Positions 29,481 through 38,750 of a stretch of 64,000 bases of DNA are shown here, one piece after another. Within the stretch, counting starts at the first letter, position 1. Each line of letters begins with the position of its first letter. The notes beneath the pieces were generated by a model, which searched no databases, was not told where the DNA came from, and was given only the letters and a program-made list of their open reading frames with translations. Position numbers and translations under genes: made by a program. Source of the DNA: Tenacibaculum ovolyticum DSM 18103 (lineage in GTDB: Bacteria > Bacteroidota > Bacteroidia > Flavobacteriales > Flavobacteriaceae); contig NZ_AUMF01000010.1 in the NCBI RefSeq assembly GCF_000430545.1, forward strand, positions 1 through 64,000, in the 5' to 3' direction.

Positions 29481-30536
29481 ATGAAGAATAAAAAACTACA
29501 TATTGTTTTTTTAACACCAGGTTTTGCTTCTTCTGAAGAAGATTCAACAGTAATACCAGCATTAGCTATTTATTTAAAGGAATTAAAAAAAACTATTCCA
29601 AAAGCTCGTTTAACTGTTATTGCATTTCAATACCCTAAATTTATTGAACAATATAAATGGTTTGATATTAATGTAATACCTTTAAATGGATCTAATAAAA
29701 GAATAAAAAAACCTTTTATATTTTATAAAGCAAAAATGAAGCTTAAGCAATTGAATGAAGAACAATCAATTAGTTGTGTTCATAGTTTTTGGATTGGTGA
29801 TTGTTCTTTTATAGGGCAAAGGTTTTCGTTTAAGAACAATATAAACCATGTTGTTACAGTTATGGGGCAAGAAAGCGTAGTTAGAAATAGATTTGTGAAA
29901 TTTATTAATGAGAAAAAGTCAAAAATTGTATCTCTTTCTAAAAATAATTCTGAAGATTTAAAAAATAAATTAAACATTAGTTCTCAAATAATTCCTTGGG
30001 GAATATCCCCTTTAAGTTTTCCTGATTTAGAGTTGAGTTCAATTGATATTTTAGGTGTTGGTTTTTTAAATGATGTAAAAAACTATTCTTTTTTTATTAA
30101 AGTGATAGCTTTTTTAGTAAAGAAACACCCTGATATTAAAGCAGAAGTTATTGGAGAAGGAAAAAACTACACCTCTTTAAAAGAAGAGATAAAAAAATTA
30201 AACCTTAATGAAAATATAAAATTAACGGGGTTATTACCGAGAAGTGAAGTTTTATTAAAAATGTCTAAGTCTAATATTCTTTTACATACAAGTAGGTATG
30301 AATCTTTTGGTTTTGTTTTCCCAGAAGCTCTTTACTCAGGAATGAGAATAGTTTCTACTAATGTTGGTTGTGCTTCTAGATCAATGTTTTGGAAAATCGG
30401 AGATAATGCAAAGGATTTAGCAAGTTATTGTGATGATTTTCTCCTGTTTACTGCTGTTAATAAAAAAAGAATACATTTATATTCAATAGATAACACAATA
30501 AAATCTTATTTGAATTTATATCAATTAACAGAATAA
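29481..30536 (+). CDS. Glycosyltransferase family 4 (GT-B)
   Basis: The 351-residue GT-B enzyme has an N-terminal acceptor domain (HIVFLTPGFASSEED) and a C-terminal donor domain with IDILGVGFLNDVKN, KAEVIGEGKNYTSLKEEI and the E-x7-E-like ILLHTSRYESFGFVFPEALYSGM. It should transfer a sugar in the cytoplasm, retaining configuration. It precedes the ABC exporter gene by one base. Confidence 0.88.
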   Translation: MKNKKLHIVFLTPGFASSEEDSTVIPALAIYLKELKKTIPKARLTVIAFQYPKFIEQYKWFDINVIPLNGSNKRIKKPFIFYKAKMKLKQLNEEQSISCVHSFWIGDCSFIGQRFSFKNNINHVVTVMGQESVVRNRFVKFINEKKSKIVSLSKNNSEDLKNKLNISSQIIPWGISPLSFPDLELSSIDILGVGFLNDVKNYSFFIKVIAFLVKKHPDIKAEVIGEGKNYTSLKEEIKKLNLNENIKLTGLLPRSEVLLKMSKSNILLHTSRYESFGFVFPEALYSGMRIVSTNVGCASRSMFWKIGDNAKDLASYCDDFLLFTAVNKKRIHLYSIDNTIKSYLNLYQLTE

Positions 30537-30537
30537 A

Positions 30538-32217
30538 ATGATAAATCAACTAAAAATAATCTTATCCATTATTCCTGAAAAATTTAGGGAAAAACTACCC
30601 TTTTTTGTATCTCTATCTTTTTTAAATCTTTTGTTGGATTTAATTTCAATAGCTTATTTAATACCTGTTTTTTTGTTGTTAATAGATCATAAGATGGCTT
30701 TAGAAAAAGCCTCGGAGTTTATACAAATTAGTGAGTCTAATATTCCTTTGATTGTTGTTTTATTTATTGTCAGTTTTATTGTTAAAAATTTAATACAGAT
30801 AAGAATTAATACCTACCAATCTCATTTTATTTTTGATATTGCGACGAAATTATCTTCAAAGTTTTTAAATGATTTTTTGACAAAAAACTATCTTGATTTT
30901 CAAAAAAAAAATACAGCAAAAAGTATTCAGAATATTAAAATAGTTGGATTAGATTTTTCAAACCATATTTTGTTATCAATTAATACATTTCTTACAGAAG
31001 GAGTTATTGTTCTTATTATATTAGGAATAGGTATTTACTTTTATTTAAAGCTAACACTAATAGTTTTAGGAATTTTTTCTTTAGCTTTTATTTTTTTAAT
31101 ATTTCAAAGAAAAAAAAAAATTATAGCGATAAATGATTCCTTAAAGAATAGTTATCATGAGGTTACGTCACAATTGATAAATATAATTCAAGGTTTTTTG
31201 GAGTTAAAAAGTTTAAATAAAGAATTACATTTTTATAGAAAGTTTAATAAAAGCGTTCATCATTTTAATAACCAATATGCAAAGTTAGAAATCTACAAGA
31301 AGTCTAATAACAAGTATTTGGAAATTTTAATGGTGGTAGGATTGACTTTTGTTGTTCTTTTTTTTATTCAAGCACAAAATTCAACAATTTCAAATGTTTT
31401 CGTAATTTCATTTATTGCAGGTTCTGCTTTAAAGTTGCTACCGTCAATGAATAAAATAATAGTGTCTTATACTAATTTTCAATCATTCAAGTATACGATA
31501 GATATTTTAAGAGAAGTTGTTGAGTTAAATAAAAATACGGTTATAATTAATAATCCTTTAAAAAAGAATTTTATTTTAAAGGATGTTTCATTTCAGTACA
31601 GTTCTAAAAAACGTATTATAGAGAATGTAAATTTAACTATTCTTAAGGGGGAGATTATTGGGATATCTGGGAATTCTGGAACAGGTAAAACAACCTTTGT
31701 AAATATTATTATGAACCTTCAAAAGCCTCAGAAAGGAGCTGTTTTTATTGATGGTTTTAAAATTTGTAATGAGCATAATTTATTTGGTATAATTAATTAT
31801 TTACCTCAAAATTCTTTTATATTTGAAGGGTCTGTTATTGATAATATCATTTTAGGTGAGGACGAAAAGAATACTGATTTTAAAAAAATTCATAAACTTT
31901 CAAAAATTCTAGAATTAGATAGTATTATAAAATCTGAAGAAAAACTATATTTAGACATTAACTCTTTAAAAATATCTGGAGGTCAAAAACAACGAATTGC
32001 ATTATTACGTTCACTTTATCATAATTTTGATATTTTAATATTAGATGAAGCGACAAATCAATTAGATGAAAAGTTAGAAGAAAGAATACTTAATTATCTT
32101 GCTGAATTAAAAAAAGAAGGTAAAACAATTATAATGATTTCGCACAACCCCAAAATGAAAGAAATTAGCGATAAATATTATGTTCTAAAAAATAGAAAAT
32201 TAGTCATGGTTAAATAA
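30538..32217 (+). CDS. ABC transporter with fused permease and ATPase (MsbA-like)
   Basis: The 559-residue half-transporter has five or six membrane helices in residues about 20-310 and a C-terminal ATPase with Walker A GNSGTGKTTF, the signature ISGGQKQR, Walker B DILILDEATNQLD and a switch His in MISHNP. There is no C39 peptidase domain, so it is not the processing exporter of the double-glycine peptides found further on. Probable cargo is the lipid-linked or glycolipid product of the cluster. Its last 18 bases overlap the convergent gene. Confidence 0.9.
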   Translation: MINQLKIILSIIPEKFREKLPFFVSLSFLNLLLDLISIAYLIPVFLLLIDHKMALEKASEFIQISESNIPLIVVLFIVSFIVKNLIQIRINTYQSHFIFDIATKLSSKFLNDFLTKNYLDFQKKNTAKSIQNIKIVGLDFSNHILLSINTFLTEGVIVLIILGIGIYFYLKLTLIVLGIFSLAFIFLIFQRKKKIIAINDSLKNSYHEVTSQLINIIQGFLELKSLNKELHFYRKFNKSVHHFNNQYAKLEIYKKSNNKYLEILMVVGLTFVVLFFIQAQNSTISNVFVISFIAGSALKLLPSMNKIIVSYTNFQSFKYTIDILREVVELNKNTVIINNPLKKNFILKDVSFQYSSKKRIIENVNLTILKGEIIGISGNSGTGKTTFVNIIMNLQKPQKGAVFIDGFKICNEHNLFGIINYLPQNSFIFEGSVIDNIILGEDEKNTDFKKIHKLSKILELDSIIKSEEKLYLDINSLKISGGQKQRIALLRSLYHNFDILILDEATNQLDEKLEERILNYLAELKKEGKTIIMISHNPKMKEISDKYYVLKNRKLVMVK

Positions 32218-33303
32218 AATTTCAATTAATTGTTCTAAGCCAGATGAAAGAGCCTTAAAAGAAAGTTTATTATTAAAATGTTTTTTAATTTTTAATGATA
32301 GTGATTTAGAATTAAAATTATCTAAAGATTTTAATTTTTCTAAAAGGTCTTCTTTGTCTCCTGGTTTAAAAAGTTTTGCATATTTACCATTCTCTGTTAT
32401 TGCTCTATTTGAAGCAATATTAGTTACTATAGGGATGCATCCACAAGCCATCGATTCTATAAGAGCTGCTGATCCACCTTCATAATATGATCCTAATAAA
32501 AAATAAGTGCTTTTTTGATACCATTCTTCTAACTCTGAATTAACAATAACTCCCATTAGTTTAATTTCATTTGTTATTCCTCTTAAATTTAGAATGTGAA
32601 TAATGTTTTTTTCTAGTTCTTTCTCTGAGTAAAATAAGACTAATTTGGCTTTTGAATTGATTTTGAGATAAGATATAAATGCTTCTATTACGGTTATAGG
32701 GTCTTTGTTTTTATTGAGTCTACCAACCCAAATAAATAAATTAGCATCTTTTTTGATAGTGCTATTATAAGAAAAGTGAGTAGATAATTCAGGTTGGGTG
32801 AAAATTTTAAATCTAGAAGATATTAAACCTTTTGAAATCCATTTATCAGCCATATCAATAGATGTAAAAATATAAGCATCAACAAATTTATCTAGCTTAC
32901 TTAAAATATTTTTTTTAAGCCAATTATGGGGTGGTTTTTCAGCATGATGTTGAATAATAATTTTGATGTTTTTCTTTAAATAAAATTTAAGGAAGATAAC
33001 TTGATATATTTTACTAAAACCATGAATGTAAACAACATCAGGAGAAATTTTATTAATTAAAAAATGAGTTTTTAAATCAATTAAAAACTTCTTGTTCTTT
33101 GTTTTTTTCTGGAAATAATAAAAAATATTATTTTTAATAAAAAAGTTTTTTACGCCAATAAATTCTAAGACACTAATTTTATGTTTTTTTTTAAGTTCTA
33201 AAAGAACGTCATATACGAAATGAAATTTTATAAGCTTTTCATTTGGGTCTAGAATTTTAGGTAAAGAATGATAATTTAAAAATAAAACATGTTTACTCTT
33301 CAT
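32200..33303 (-). CDS. Glycosyltransferase family 4 (GT-B), convergent with the cluster
   Basis: The 367-residue enzyme has the GT4 pattern: IIIQHHAEKPPHNW acceptor region, LFIWVGRLNKNKDPITVIEAF, and ESMACGCIPIVTNIASN in the donor site. It runs against its neighbours: its 3' end overlaps the ABC transporter end by 18 bases and its start faces the SPASM gene. The donor and acceptor are unknown. Confidence 0.86.
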   Translation of the reverse strand: MKSKHVLFLNYHSLPKILDPNEKLIKFHFVYDVLLELKKKHKISVLEFIGVKNFFIKNNIFYYFQKKTKNKKFLIDLKTHFLINKISPDVVYIHGFSKIYQVIFLKFYLKKNIKIIIQHHAEKPPHNWLKKNILSKLDKFVDAYIFTSIDMADKWISKGLISSRFKIFTQPELSTHFSYNSTIKKDANLFIWVGRLNKNKDPITVIEAFISYLKINSKAKLVLFYSEKELEKNIIHILNLRGITNEIKLMGVIVNSELEEWYQKSTYFLLGSYYEGGSAALIESMACGCIPIVTNIASNRAITENGKYAKLFKPGDKEDLLEKLKSLDNFNSKSLSLKIKKHFNNKLSFKALSSGLEQLIEILFNHD

Positions 33304-33429
33304 TTTTTTAATTGGTTATTAAAAAATTTTCGTAATATTAATGAAAAATAATTAGGTTTTAAAGCTGAAAACTTATATTTTTCTTATTTAGTTTTCAATT
33401 AATTTATAGCTTAAGAGAACTTATTAAAT

Positions 33430-34506
33430 ATGTACAAAGTATTAAAATCTATCAATAAACATTATTTTCCAAAAAAATATTTATTCACACCAGAATGGAT
33501 TGTTTTAGGGGTAAATAATGTATGTAATTTACATTGTAAAATGTGTGATGTAGGAACCAAAAATTTAGAGAGTAATTTTGCTCAAAATTTAGTAGGTACT
33601 CATCCTATAAATATGCCAATAGAATTAATTAAAAACATTATTAATCAAGTAAAAAAAAATTACCCTAAGGCTAAATTAGGTTATGCTTTTACTGAACCCC
33701 TGGTGTATCCTCATTTGATAGAGTCTTTAGCTTACGCAAATAAAAAGGGGTTGTATACAACTATAACAACAAATGCTCTAACCTTAAAACATAAAGCTGA
33801 ACAACTTGTAGATGTAGGGATTAATGAAGTTTATATATCTTTAGATGGTCCAAAAGACATTCACAATGAGATTAGAGGTCATAAAAAATCTTTTCAAAAG
33901 GCATTAGAAGGTATTGAGGAGCTTATTAAAATTAATTCTAAACAATCTATTTCTGTTTTTTGCGTAATTACAGAATGGAATATCGGTTATTTAACTGAAT
34001 TTCTTAATGAAATTAAACATTTGCCTTTAAAAGAAGTTGGTTTTATGCATACTAACTTTACCCCAGAATATGTTGCTCAATCCCATAATGAAAAATGGAG
34101 TCAGCACTATTTAGCTACTTCATCAAATATGGATGAAATAAATATAGATAATTTTAATCTTGATACTCTTTTAAAAGAAATAAAAAAAATAAAAACTACC
34201 AAATTAAATTTTAATGTAAGTTTTTCGCCAGATATATCTACAAAAGAAGGATTAGATGTTTTTTATCATAAACCTCAAGAAATTATAGGGAAAGGATGTA
34301 ATGATGTTTTTGGAAACATAATGATAAAATCCGATGGTAGTGTAATTCCTGCTCATGGAAGATGTTATAATTTAGAGTTAGGAAATATGTATAAGGAATC
34401 TTTGAAAGAGGTTTGGAACTCTAAAGTATTGAAAAAATTACGTAATGACTTAAATGAATCAGGAGGGTTGTTCCCGGCCTGTAGTAGATGCTGTAGTGCT
34501 TTTTAA
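33430..34506 (+). CDS. Radical SAM protein with SPASM-like C-terminus
   Basis: The 358-residue protein has the cluster motif NNVCNLHCKMCDVG (CxxxCxxC), a SAM-barrel core (EVYISLDGPKDIHNEIRGH), and a Cys-rich end (GRCYN, then CSRCCSAF) that could bind an auxiliary iron-sulfur cluster, as in SPASM proteins. Such enzymes oxidise or rearrange alcohols and peptides. It starts a new transcript with the two genes after it (gaps of 2 and 4 bases). Confidence 0.85.
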   Translation: MYKVLKSINKHYFPKKYLFTPEWIVLGVNNVCNLHCKMCDVGTKNLESNFAQNLVGTHPINMPIELIKNIINQVKKNYPKAKLGYAFTEPLVYPHLIESLAYANKKGLYTTITTNALTLKHKAEQLVDVGINEVYISLDGPKDIHNEIRGHKKSFQKALEGIEELIKINSKQSISVFCVITEWNIGYLTEFLNEIKHLPLKEVGFMHTNFTPEYVAQSHNEKWSQHYLATSSNMDEINIDNFNLDTLLKEIKKIKTTKLNFNVSFSPDISTKEGLDVFYHKPQEIIGKGCNDVFGNIMIKSDGSVIPAHGRCYNLELGNMYKESLKEVWNSKVLKKLRNDLNESGGLFPACSRCCSAF

Positions 34507-34508
34507 TT

Positions 34509-36047
34509 ATGAAAAATAAAGTAATAATATTTAATCCTAAAAGTGGAAATGCAAAACATAGAATACCGAACTCTATTTTGCAGGTTGGAGCATCTATTCA
34601 TGGAGAGTTTGAATATGTTTTGGTAGATGGGAATTTAGAAAAAGATCCACTTCAAGAAATTTTTAAATATTTAGAAACAGGTGAGTATAAGTATTTTTGT
34701 TCAACTGTTATGCCAGGACCACAACTTAGACAAGCAATTCCTTTTACAAAAAAAATAAAAGAAACGTTTTCTAATGTTACTGTAATTTGGGGAGGTTATT
34801 TTGCCTCTAATCAATATGAGGTTTGTATGGATTCTCATTTAGTAGATTATATTGTAAATGGGCCTGGAGATGTAACTTTCCCTTCTTTATTAGGTGTCTT
34901 AGAAGGAGAAAAATTAGGTGAAATAGTATTTGAAAAAACGTTAAGTAATATAGATAATTTGATTTTTAGAAACGGTGATGGAAAAATCGTTAAGACTAAA
35001 AAAGAAAAATTGTTAGATCAGGATGCATTACCCAATTTACCTTATACTTATTTAGATACTTTTTACCCACTTGAAAGTTATTTAGGAAAAACTTTTATGG
35101 GAAAAAGAACTTTAGCTTATCATTCGAGTATGGGGTGCCCATTTACATGTTCATTTTGTGGAATTGTACCTATTTTTAGTGGTAGATGGAAAGGTAAATC
35201 AGCTGAAGGGATGTATCAAGATGTAAAATATTTTAAAGAGAAATACAATGTTGATGCAATTGAATTTCATGACAATAATTTTTTTACCTCAAAAAAACGA
35301 GTTTTAGAATTTTCTAATTTAATTTTAGAGGGTAATATTAAATACTGGGGAGAAGGAAGGATTGATACACTTAATAAATATTCTGATGAAGAGCTAAAGT
35401 TGATGAAAAAGGCAGGTTGTGAAATGATTTTTTTAGGCGCAGAAACAGGGAATGATGAAGTGTTAAAACAAATGAATAAAGGAGGTACACAATCTGGGAA
35501 AATGATTAAAGACTTTGCTTTACGTATGGGAAAAGCAGGGATTATTCCTGAAATGTCATTTGTTTTAGGAATGCCTGCAGATACAGAGGAACAAGTGTAT
35601 AAGCAGATTCTTTGGGATATCAATTTTATTAAAGAAATTAAACAAATAAATCCAAATACAGAAATTATTATTTATTTATATAGTCCAACCCCAACAAAAG
35701 GATCAGAGTTATATAAGCAAATTTTAGATGCAGGTTTTTCTTTTCCAGAGACTTTAGAAGAGTGGGTTTTGCCAAGTTGGGAAAATTTTGATTTACGTAA
35801 AAATCCATTAACACCTTGGTTAAAACCATACATGATTGATACTATTAAAGATTTTGAAACGGTATTGAACGGAAAATATCCAACAGTATCTGATTTTAGA
35901 ATCCATGGATATAAGAAAAAAATATTAGGTTTAGTTTCTAATTGGCGTTACAAAACAGGTTTTTACAAATACCCTTATGAAATAAAATTATTACATAAAG
36001 TTTGGAAATACCGTCAACCAGAAGTAGAGGGGTTTTACTCCGAATAG
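34509..36047 (+). CDS. B12-binding radical SAM protein, 3
   Basis: The 512-residue protein has a cobalamin-binding-like N-domain (TVIWGGYFASNQYEVCMDS; DYIVNGPGDVTFPSLL) and a radical SAM core with SSMGCPFTCSFCGIVP, then EMIFLGAETGNDEVLKQMNKG. It is longer than the other two B12-type enzymes in this cluster and diverges at the C-terminus, so it likely acts on another position or substrate. Confidence 0.88.
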   Translation: MKNKVIIFNPKSGNAKHRIPNSILQVGASIHGEFEYVLVDGNLEKDPLQEIFKYLETGEYKYFCSTVMPGPQLRQAIPFTKKIKETFSNVTVIWGGYFASNQYEVCMDSHLVDYIVNGPGDVTFPSLLGVLEGEKLGEIVFEKTLSNIDNLIFRNGDGKIVKTKKEKLLDQDALPNLPYTYLDTFYPLESYLGKTFMGKRTLAYHSSMGCPFTCSFCGIVPIFSGRWKGKSAEGMYQDVKYFKEKYNVDAIEFHDNNFFTSKKRVLEFSNLILEGNIKYWGEGRIDTLNKYSDEELKLMKKAGCEMIFLGAETGNDEVLKQMNKGGTQSGKMIKDFALRMGKAGIIPEMSFVLGMPADTEEQVYKQILWDINFIKEIKQINPNTEIIIYLYSPTPTKGSELYKQILDAGFSFPETLEEWVLPSWENFDLRKNPLTPWLKPYMIDTIKDFETVLNGKYPTVSDFRIHGYKKKILGLVSNWRYKTGFYKYPYEIKLLHKVWKYRQPEVEGFYSE

Positions 36048-36051
36048 AAGT

Positions 36052-36711
36052 ATGCGAGAATTTATAAAAATAATAATACACCCTTTTCTTAAAGTTATAA
36101 CAAAATTTTGGTTTTCTAAACCAAGGAGATATTCTTATAAAAAAGTAAGTGTAATGGTACATCCAGAAGTATTTCCTCCGCATTATACAATAAGCACTAA
36201 AATCTTATTAGATTTTATTAGCACATTAAATGTTTCTAAACAAGAGTTTTTAGAGTTAGGTTGCGGTTCAGGAATCATTTCTTTATATGCGGCGTCGAAA
36301 AAAGCAAACGTTACAGCAGTAGATATAAACGTAAAGGCTATCGAGTATTTAAAAAAATCGGCTTTAAAAAATAACTTATCGATTACTGTTATATATTCAG
36401 ATTTGTTTTCTGAATTGAAAGATTCGTATTTCGATTTGATATTTATCAATCCTCCTTATTATCCTAAAGATCCACAAAATCAAAAAGAACAAGCTTGGTT
36501 TTGTGGGGTAGATTTTGAGTATTTTAAACAATTGTTTGATGAATTGTCTAAAAGAAAAAAAACAGAAACGGTGTATATGATTCTTTCGGAAGATTGTGAT
36601 TTAACTAAGATTAAAGATATTGCTTTAAATCATTATTTTAAGTTAGAAATAGTTGTAGAAAAGAAAGTTTTAGAAGAAAAAAATTTTATTTTCAGAGTTA
36701 TTAAAACTTAA
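36052..36711 (+). CDS. HemK-like methyltransferase
   Basis: The 219-residue protein has motif I FLELGCGSGIISLYAA, motif II VTAVDINVKAI, and FINPPYY, the NPPY signature of methyltransferases that modify planar nitrogens (release-factor Gln, bases). A neighbour-specific role on the cluster product is equally possible. It lies 4 bases past the third B12 radical SAM gene. Confidence 0.83.
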   Translation: MREFIKIIIHPFLKVITKFWFSKPRRYSYKKVSVMVHPEVFPPHYTISTKILLDFISTLNVSKQEFLELGCGSGIISLYAASKKANVTAVDINVKAIEYLKKSALKNNLSITVIYSDLFSELKDSYFDLIFINPPYYPKDPQNQKEQAWFCGVDFEYFKQLFDELSKRKKTETVYMILSEDCDLTKIKDIALNHYFKLEIVVEKKVLEEKNFIFRVIKT

Positions 36712-36890
36712 GGAGTTAATACATTTTTTTAATAATATACTAAATCTAAGGCATTTTTGTTGTATACATATTAAGTATTTAGTAGTGGTAAATATTTTAA
36801 AAGTATTTATTTAAATCATCTTAGATAAGATGGGGGCTATCTTTAAGAAAAATAAATTTCATTAGAAAGGTCGTTAAATGTTGTTACGTG

Positions 36891-37445
36891 TTAATTGCTA
36901 TCAAAGGTTAAAATTATTTTAACAGTTTTTATTAAAATGATAAAATCAAGTTTCCATGAATATTGCTTTATATAGTATAAATCATATTCTAGTTTCTTTA
37001 GATTATCTTTTGGGGTTGCTTTAGGCATATTAACTTGTGACCAGCCAGTAATTCCAGGTTTTATAACATGTCTTAAGTTAAAAGAAGGATTTAATTTTAA
37101 ATATTCTTCAACATAATGAGGTTGTTCTGGTCTTGGTCCAATTATACTCATATTTCCTTTAAGAACATTGAATAGCTGAGGTAGTTCATCTATTTTAGAT
37201 AATCTTAAAAAACTTCCTAAAGTTGAAATTTCGGCACTAGAGTTTGTCTGATTTTTTTCTAAATTATTACTAATTGTTCTTATTTTATATATTAAAAAAA
37301 AGCTTCCATCTTGACCAACTCTTATTTGAGAATATATTATAGGTTCATTTAAATTAAAACGACTTAGTAAACAGCCAACAAAAAACAAAGGAAGCGATAT
37401 TGGTAGTGTGGTAATAACAAAAAATATATCAAAAACTCTTTTCAT
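36891..37445 (-). CDS. Initiating sugar transferase (polyprenyl-phosphate sugar-1-phosphate transferase)
   Basis: The 184-residue enzyme, started at MKRVFDIFFVITTLPISLPL (an upstream in-frame ATG at 37475 adds ten residues), is the short catalytic form of the WcaJ/PglC family: one membrane helix, QIRVGQDGSFFLIYKIRT, SKIDELPQLFNVLKGNMSIIGPRPE and KPGITGWSQVN. It transfers a sugar phosphate to undecaprenyl phosphate at the inner membrane, the first step of glycan assembly. It supports reading the cluster at 23220-36711 as glycan or glycolipid synthesis. No flippase or polymerase gene is seen. Confidence 0.92.
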   Translation of the reverse strand: MKRVFDIFFVITTLPISLPLFFVGCLLSRFNLNEPIIYSQIRVGQDGSFFLIYKIRTISNNLEKNQTNSSAEISTLGSFLRLSKIDELPQLFNVLKGNMSIIGPRPEQPHYVEEYLKLNPSFNLRHVIKPGITGWSQVNMPKATPKDNLKKLEYDLYYIKQYSWKLDFIILIKTVKIILTFDSN

Positions 37446-37755
37446 AGAGTTTTTATTTATTGATAGAATTATCATTAATATATACTTATCAAATTAATAA
37501 ATAGAATAGACCAATATACAAATTCATTCATGTAATCATGAATGAATTTGTATATTGTTAAACACAATAGATTACTTATCAGATTAGTGTAGAGATATAT
37601 TATTACCTTAAGTTTAATTATCGATTCCGTAATACATTAAACATCTGGTATTTTAACTTATGTTTTAAGAGTAGGTTTCTTTTATGGATTTTAATAATCT
37701 AGTTTGTTTTAAAAAATAATAATTATAAGGTTATTAATATTTTATTAGAGGGAAA
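37446..37755. other. Intergenic region with a long hairpin
   Basis: This 310-bp gap lies upstream of the sugar transferase (minus strand) and downstream of the DUF2147 gene. Apart from the 46-bp palindrome at 37512-37557, I see no gene or motif. Confidence 0.5.
37512..37557. repeat. 46-bp near-perfect palindrome
   Basis: A 21-base arm (37512-37532, containing ACAAATTCATTCATG) is followed by TAAT and the perfect complement (37537-37557). It lies 67 bases upstream of the sugar transferase start. There is no T run, so it may be an attenuator or operator rather than a simple terminator. Confidence 0.8.
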
Positions 37756-38178
37756 TTACTTTTTGCGAAACCAATAGGCAGTTCTACCAAAGGCAGCAAT
37801 ACCGTAGTAGCCTCTAATTTTTAATTTATTACTATTTTCAAGTTGAATATAACACTTGTATTCTTTTCCGTTTTTAGGATCTAAAATTTTGCCACCATTC
37901 CATTCTTTACCATCTTTTTTTAGTCCTGTTAAAATATTCATACCTAAAATAAGATTGTTTTTACGGTTACCTTTGCATTTATCACACAAGGCTTCTTGTC
38001 TGCTTTTATCAGTAATTTCAATAATTTTAGCGTAGGCTTTTCCGTTTTTTTTATAAACTTCAATAACAGAATCTACTTTATTGGTTTCTTCATCGCGATT
38101 TTCCCATTTTCCAAAAATGGTTTGAGCGCTAATAGAAGTACTAATAATAAGTAAAAGAATAAAAAGTGGTTTTTTCAT
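37756..38178 (-). CDS. DUF2147 secreted protein
   Basis: The 140-residue protein starts with a signal peptide (FILLLIISTSISAQ) and has the DUF2147 pattern: FGKWENRDEETN, VYKKNGKAYAKIIEI, LILGMNILTGLKKDGKEW, GKILDPKNGKEYKCYIQLE, YYGIAAFGRTAYWFR. The family is periplasmic or surface located and of unknown function. It is in the same direction as kdsC but 44 bases apart. Confidence 0.88.
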   Translation of the reverse strand: MKKPLFILLLIISTSISAQTIFGKWENRDEETNKVDSVIEVYKKNGKAYAKIIEITDKSRQEALCDKCKGNRKNNLILGMNILTGLKKDGKEWNGGKILDPKNGKEYKCYIQLENSNKLKIRGYYGIAAFGRTAYWFRKK

Positions 38179-38222
38179 GTTTGTAGAATTTAATAAAAGG
38201 TAATTTTCAAAAATCGTTCCAG

Positions 38223-38750
38223 TTAATCATATTTAGCATCAAAATTGCCATTCCATTTTCCTTGAACACGCATTACCTGTTCTAAAATATCGCGAGCACA
38301 ACCTTCACCACCATTTTTATCAGAAATATATTTAGATGCTTGCTGAATTTCTCTAACAGCATCGTTAGGGCAACAAGGCATACCAACTAATTTCATTACA
38401 GGATAATCAGGAATATCATCACCCATATATGCAATGTTTTCTGGGTTTAAGTTGTAATTTTCTATGATTTCGTTAAATTGTTTAATTTTATTATGAGCCC
38501 CTAAGTAAATATCGGTAATACCTAAATTAGCTAAACGAGTACGAACACCTTCATTTTTTCCGCCAGAAATAATACAAACTCTAAAACCAGCTTTTACTGC
38601 GGCTTTTAAAGCGTAACCATCTTTAATATTCATTTGACGGACTAATTCGCCATTCGGAAAAACGGTAACAATTCCGTTTGTTAAAACACCGTCTACATCA
38701 AAAATAAAAGTATCTATTTGTGGTAGTATTTCTTTATAACTTTTTTCCAT
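38223..38750 (-). CDS. HAD phosphatase, KdsC family (3-deoxy-D-manno-octulosonate 8-phosphate phosphatase)
   Basis: The 175-residue enzyme has the HAD nucleophile motif FIFDVDGVLTNG (Asp18, Asp20), the Thr/Ser motif CIISGGKNEG, and YMGDDIPDYPVMKLVGMPCCPNDA. This is the small tetrameric KdsC type, which dephosphorylates Kdo-8-phosphate for LPS core synthesis. A related nine-carbon sugar phosphatase cannot be excluded. It overlaps the DUF2520 gene by 17 bases. Confidence 0.85.
   Translation of the reverse strand: MEKSYKEILPQIDTFIFDVDGVLTNGIVTVFPNGELVRQMNIKDGYALKAAVKAGFRVCIISGGKNEGVRTRLANLGITDIYLGAHNKIKQFNEIIENYNLNPENIAYMGDDIPDYPVMKLVGMPCCPNDAVREIQQASKYISDKNGGEGCARDILEQVMRVQGKWNGNFDAKYD

Noticed and set aside
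30538..32217. ABC transporter as exporter of the double-glycine peptides
   Set aside because: The N-terminus goes straight into membrane helices; there is no C39 peptidase Cys/His motif. It also lies within the glycan cluster, 21 kb away.
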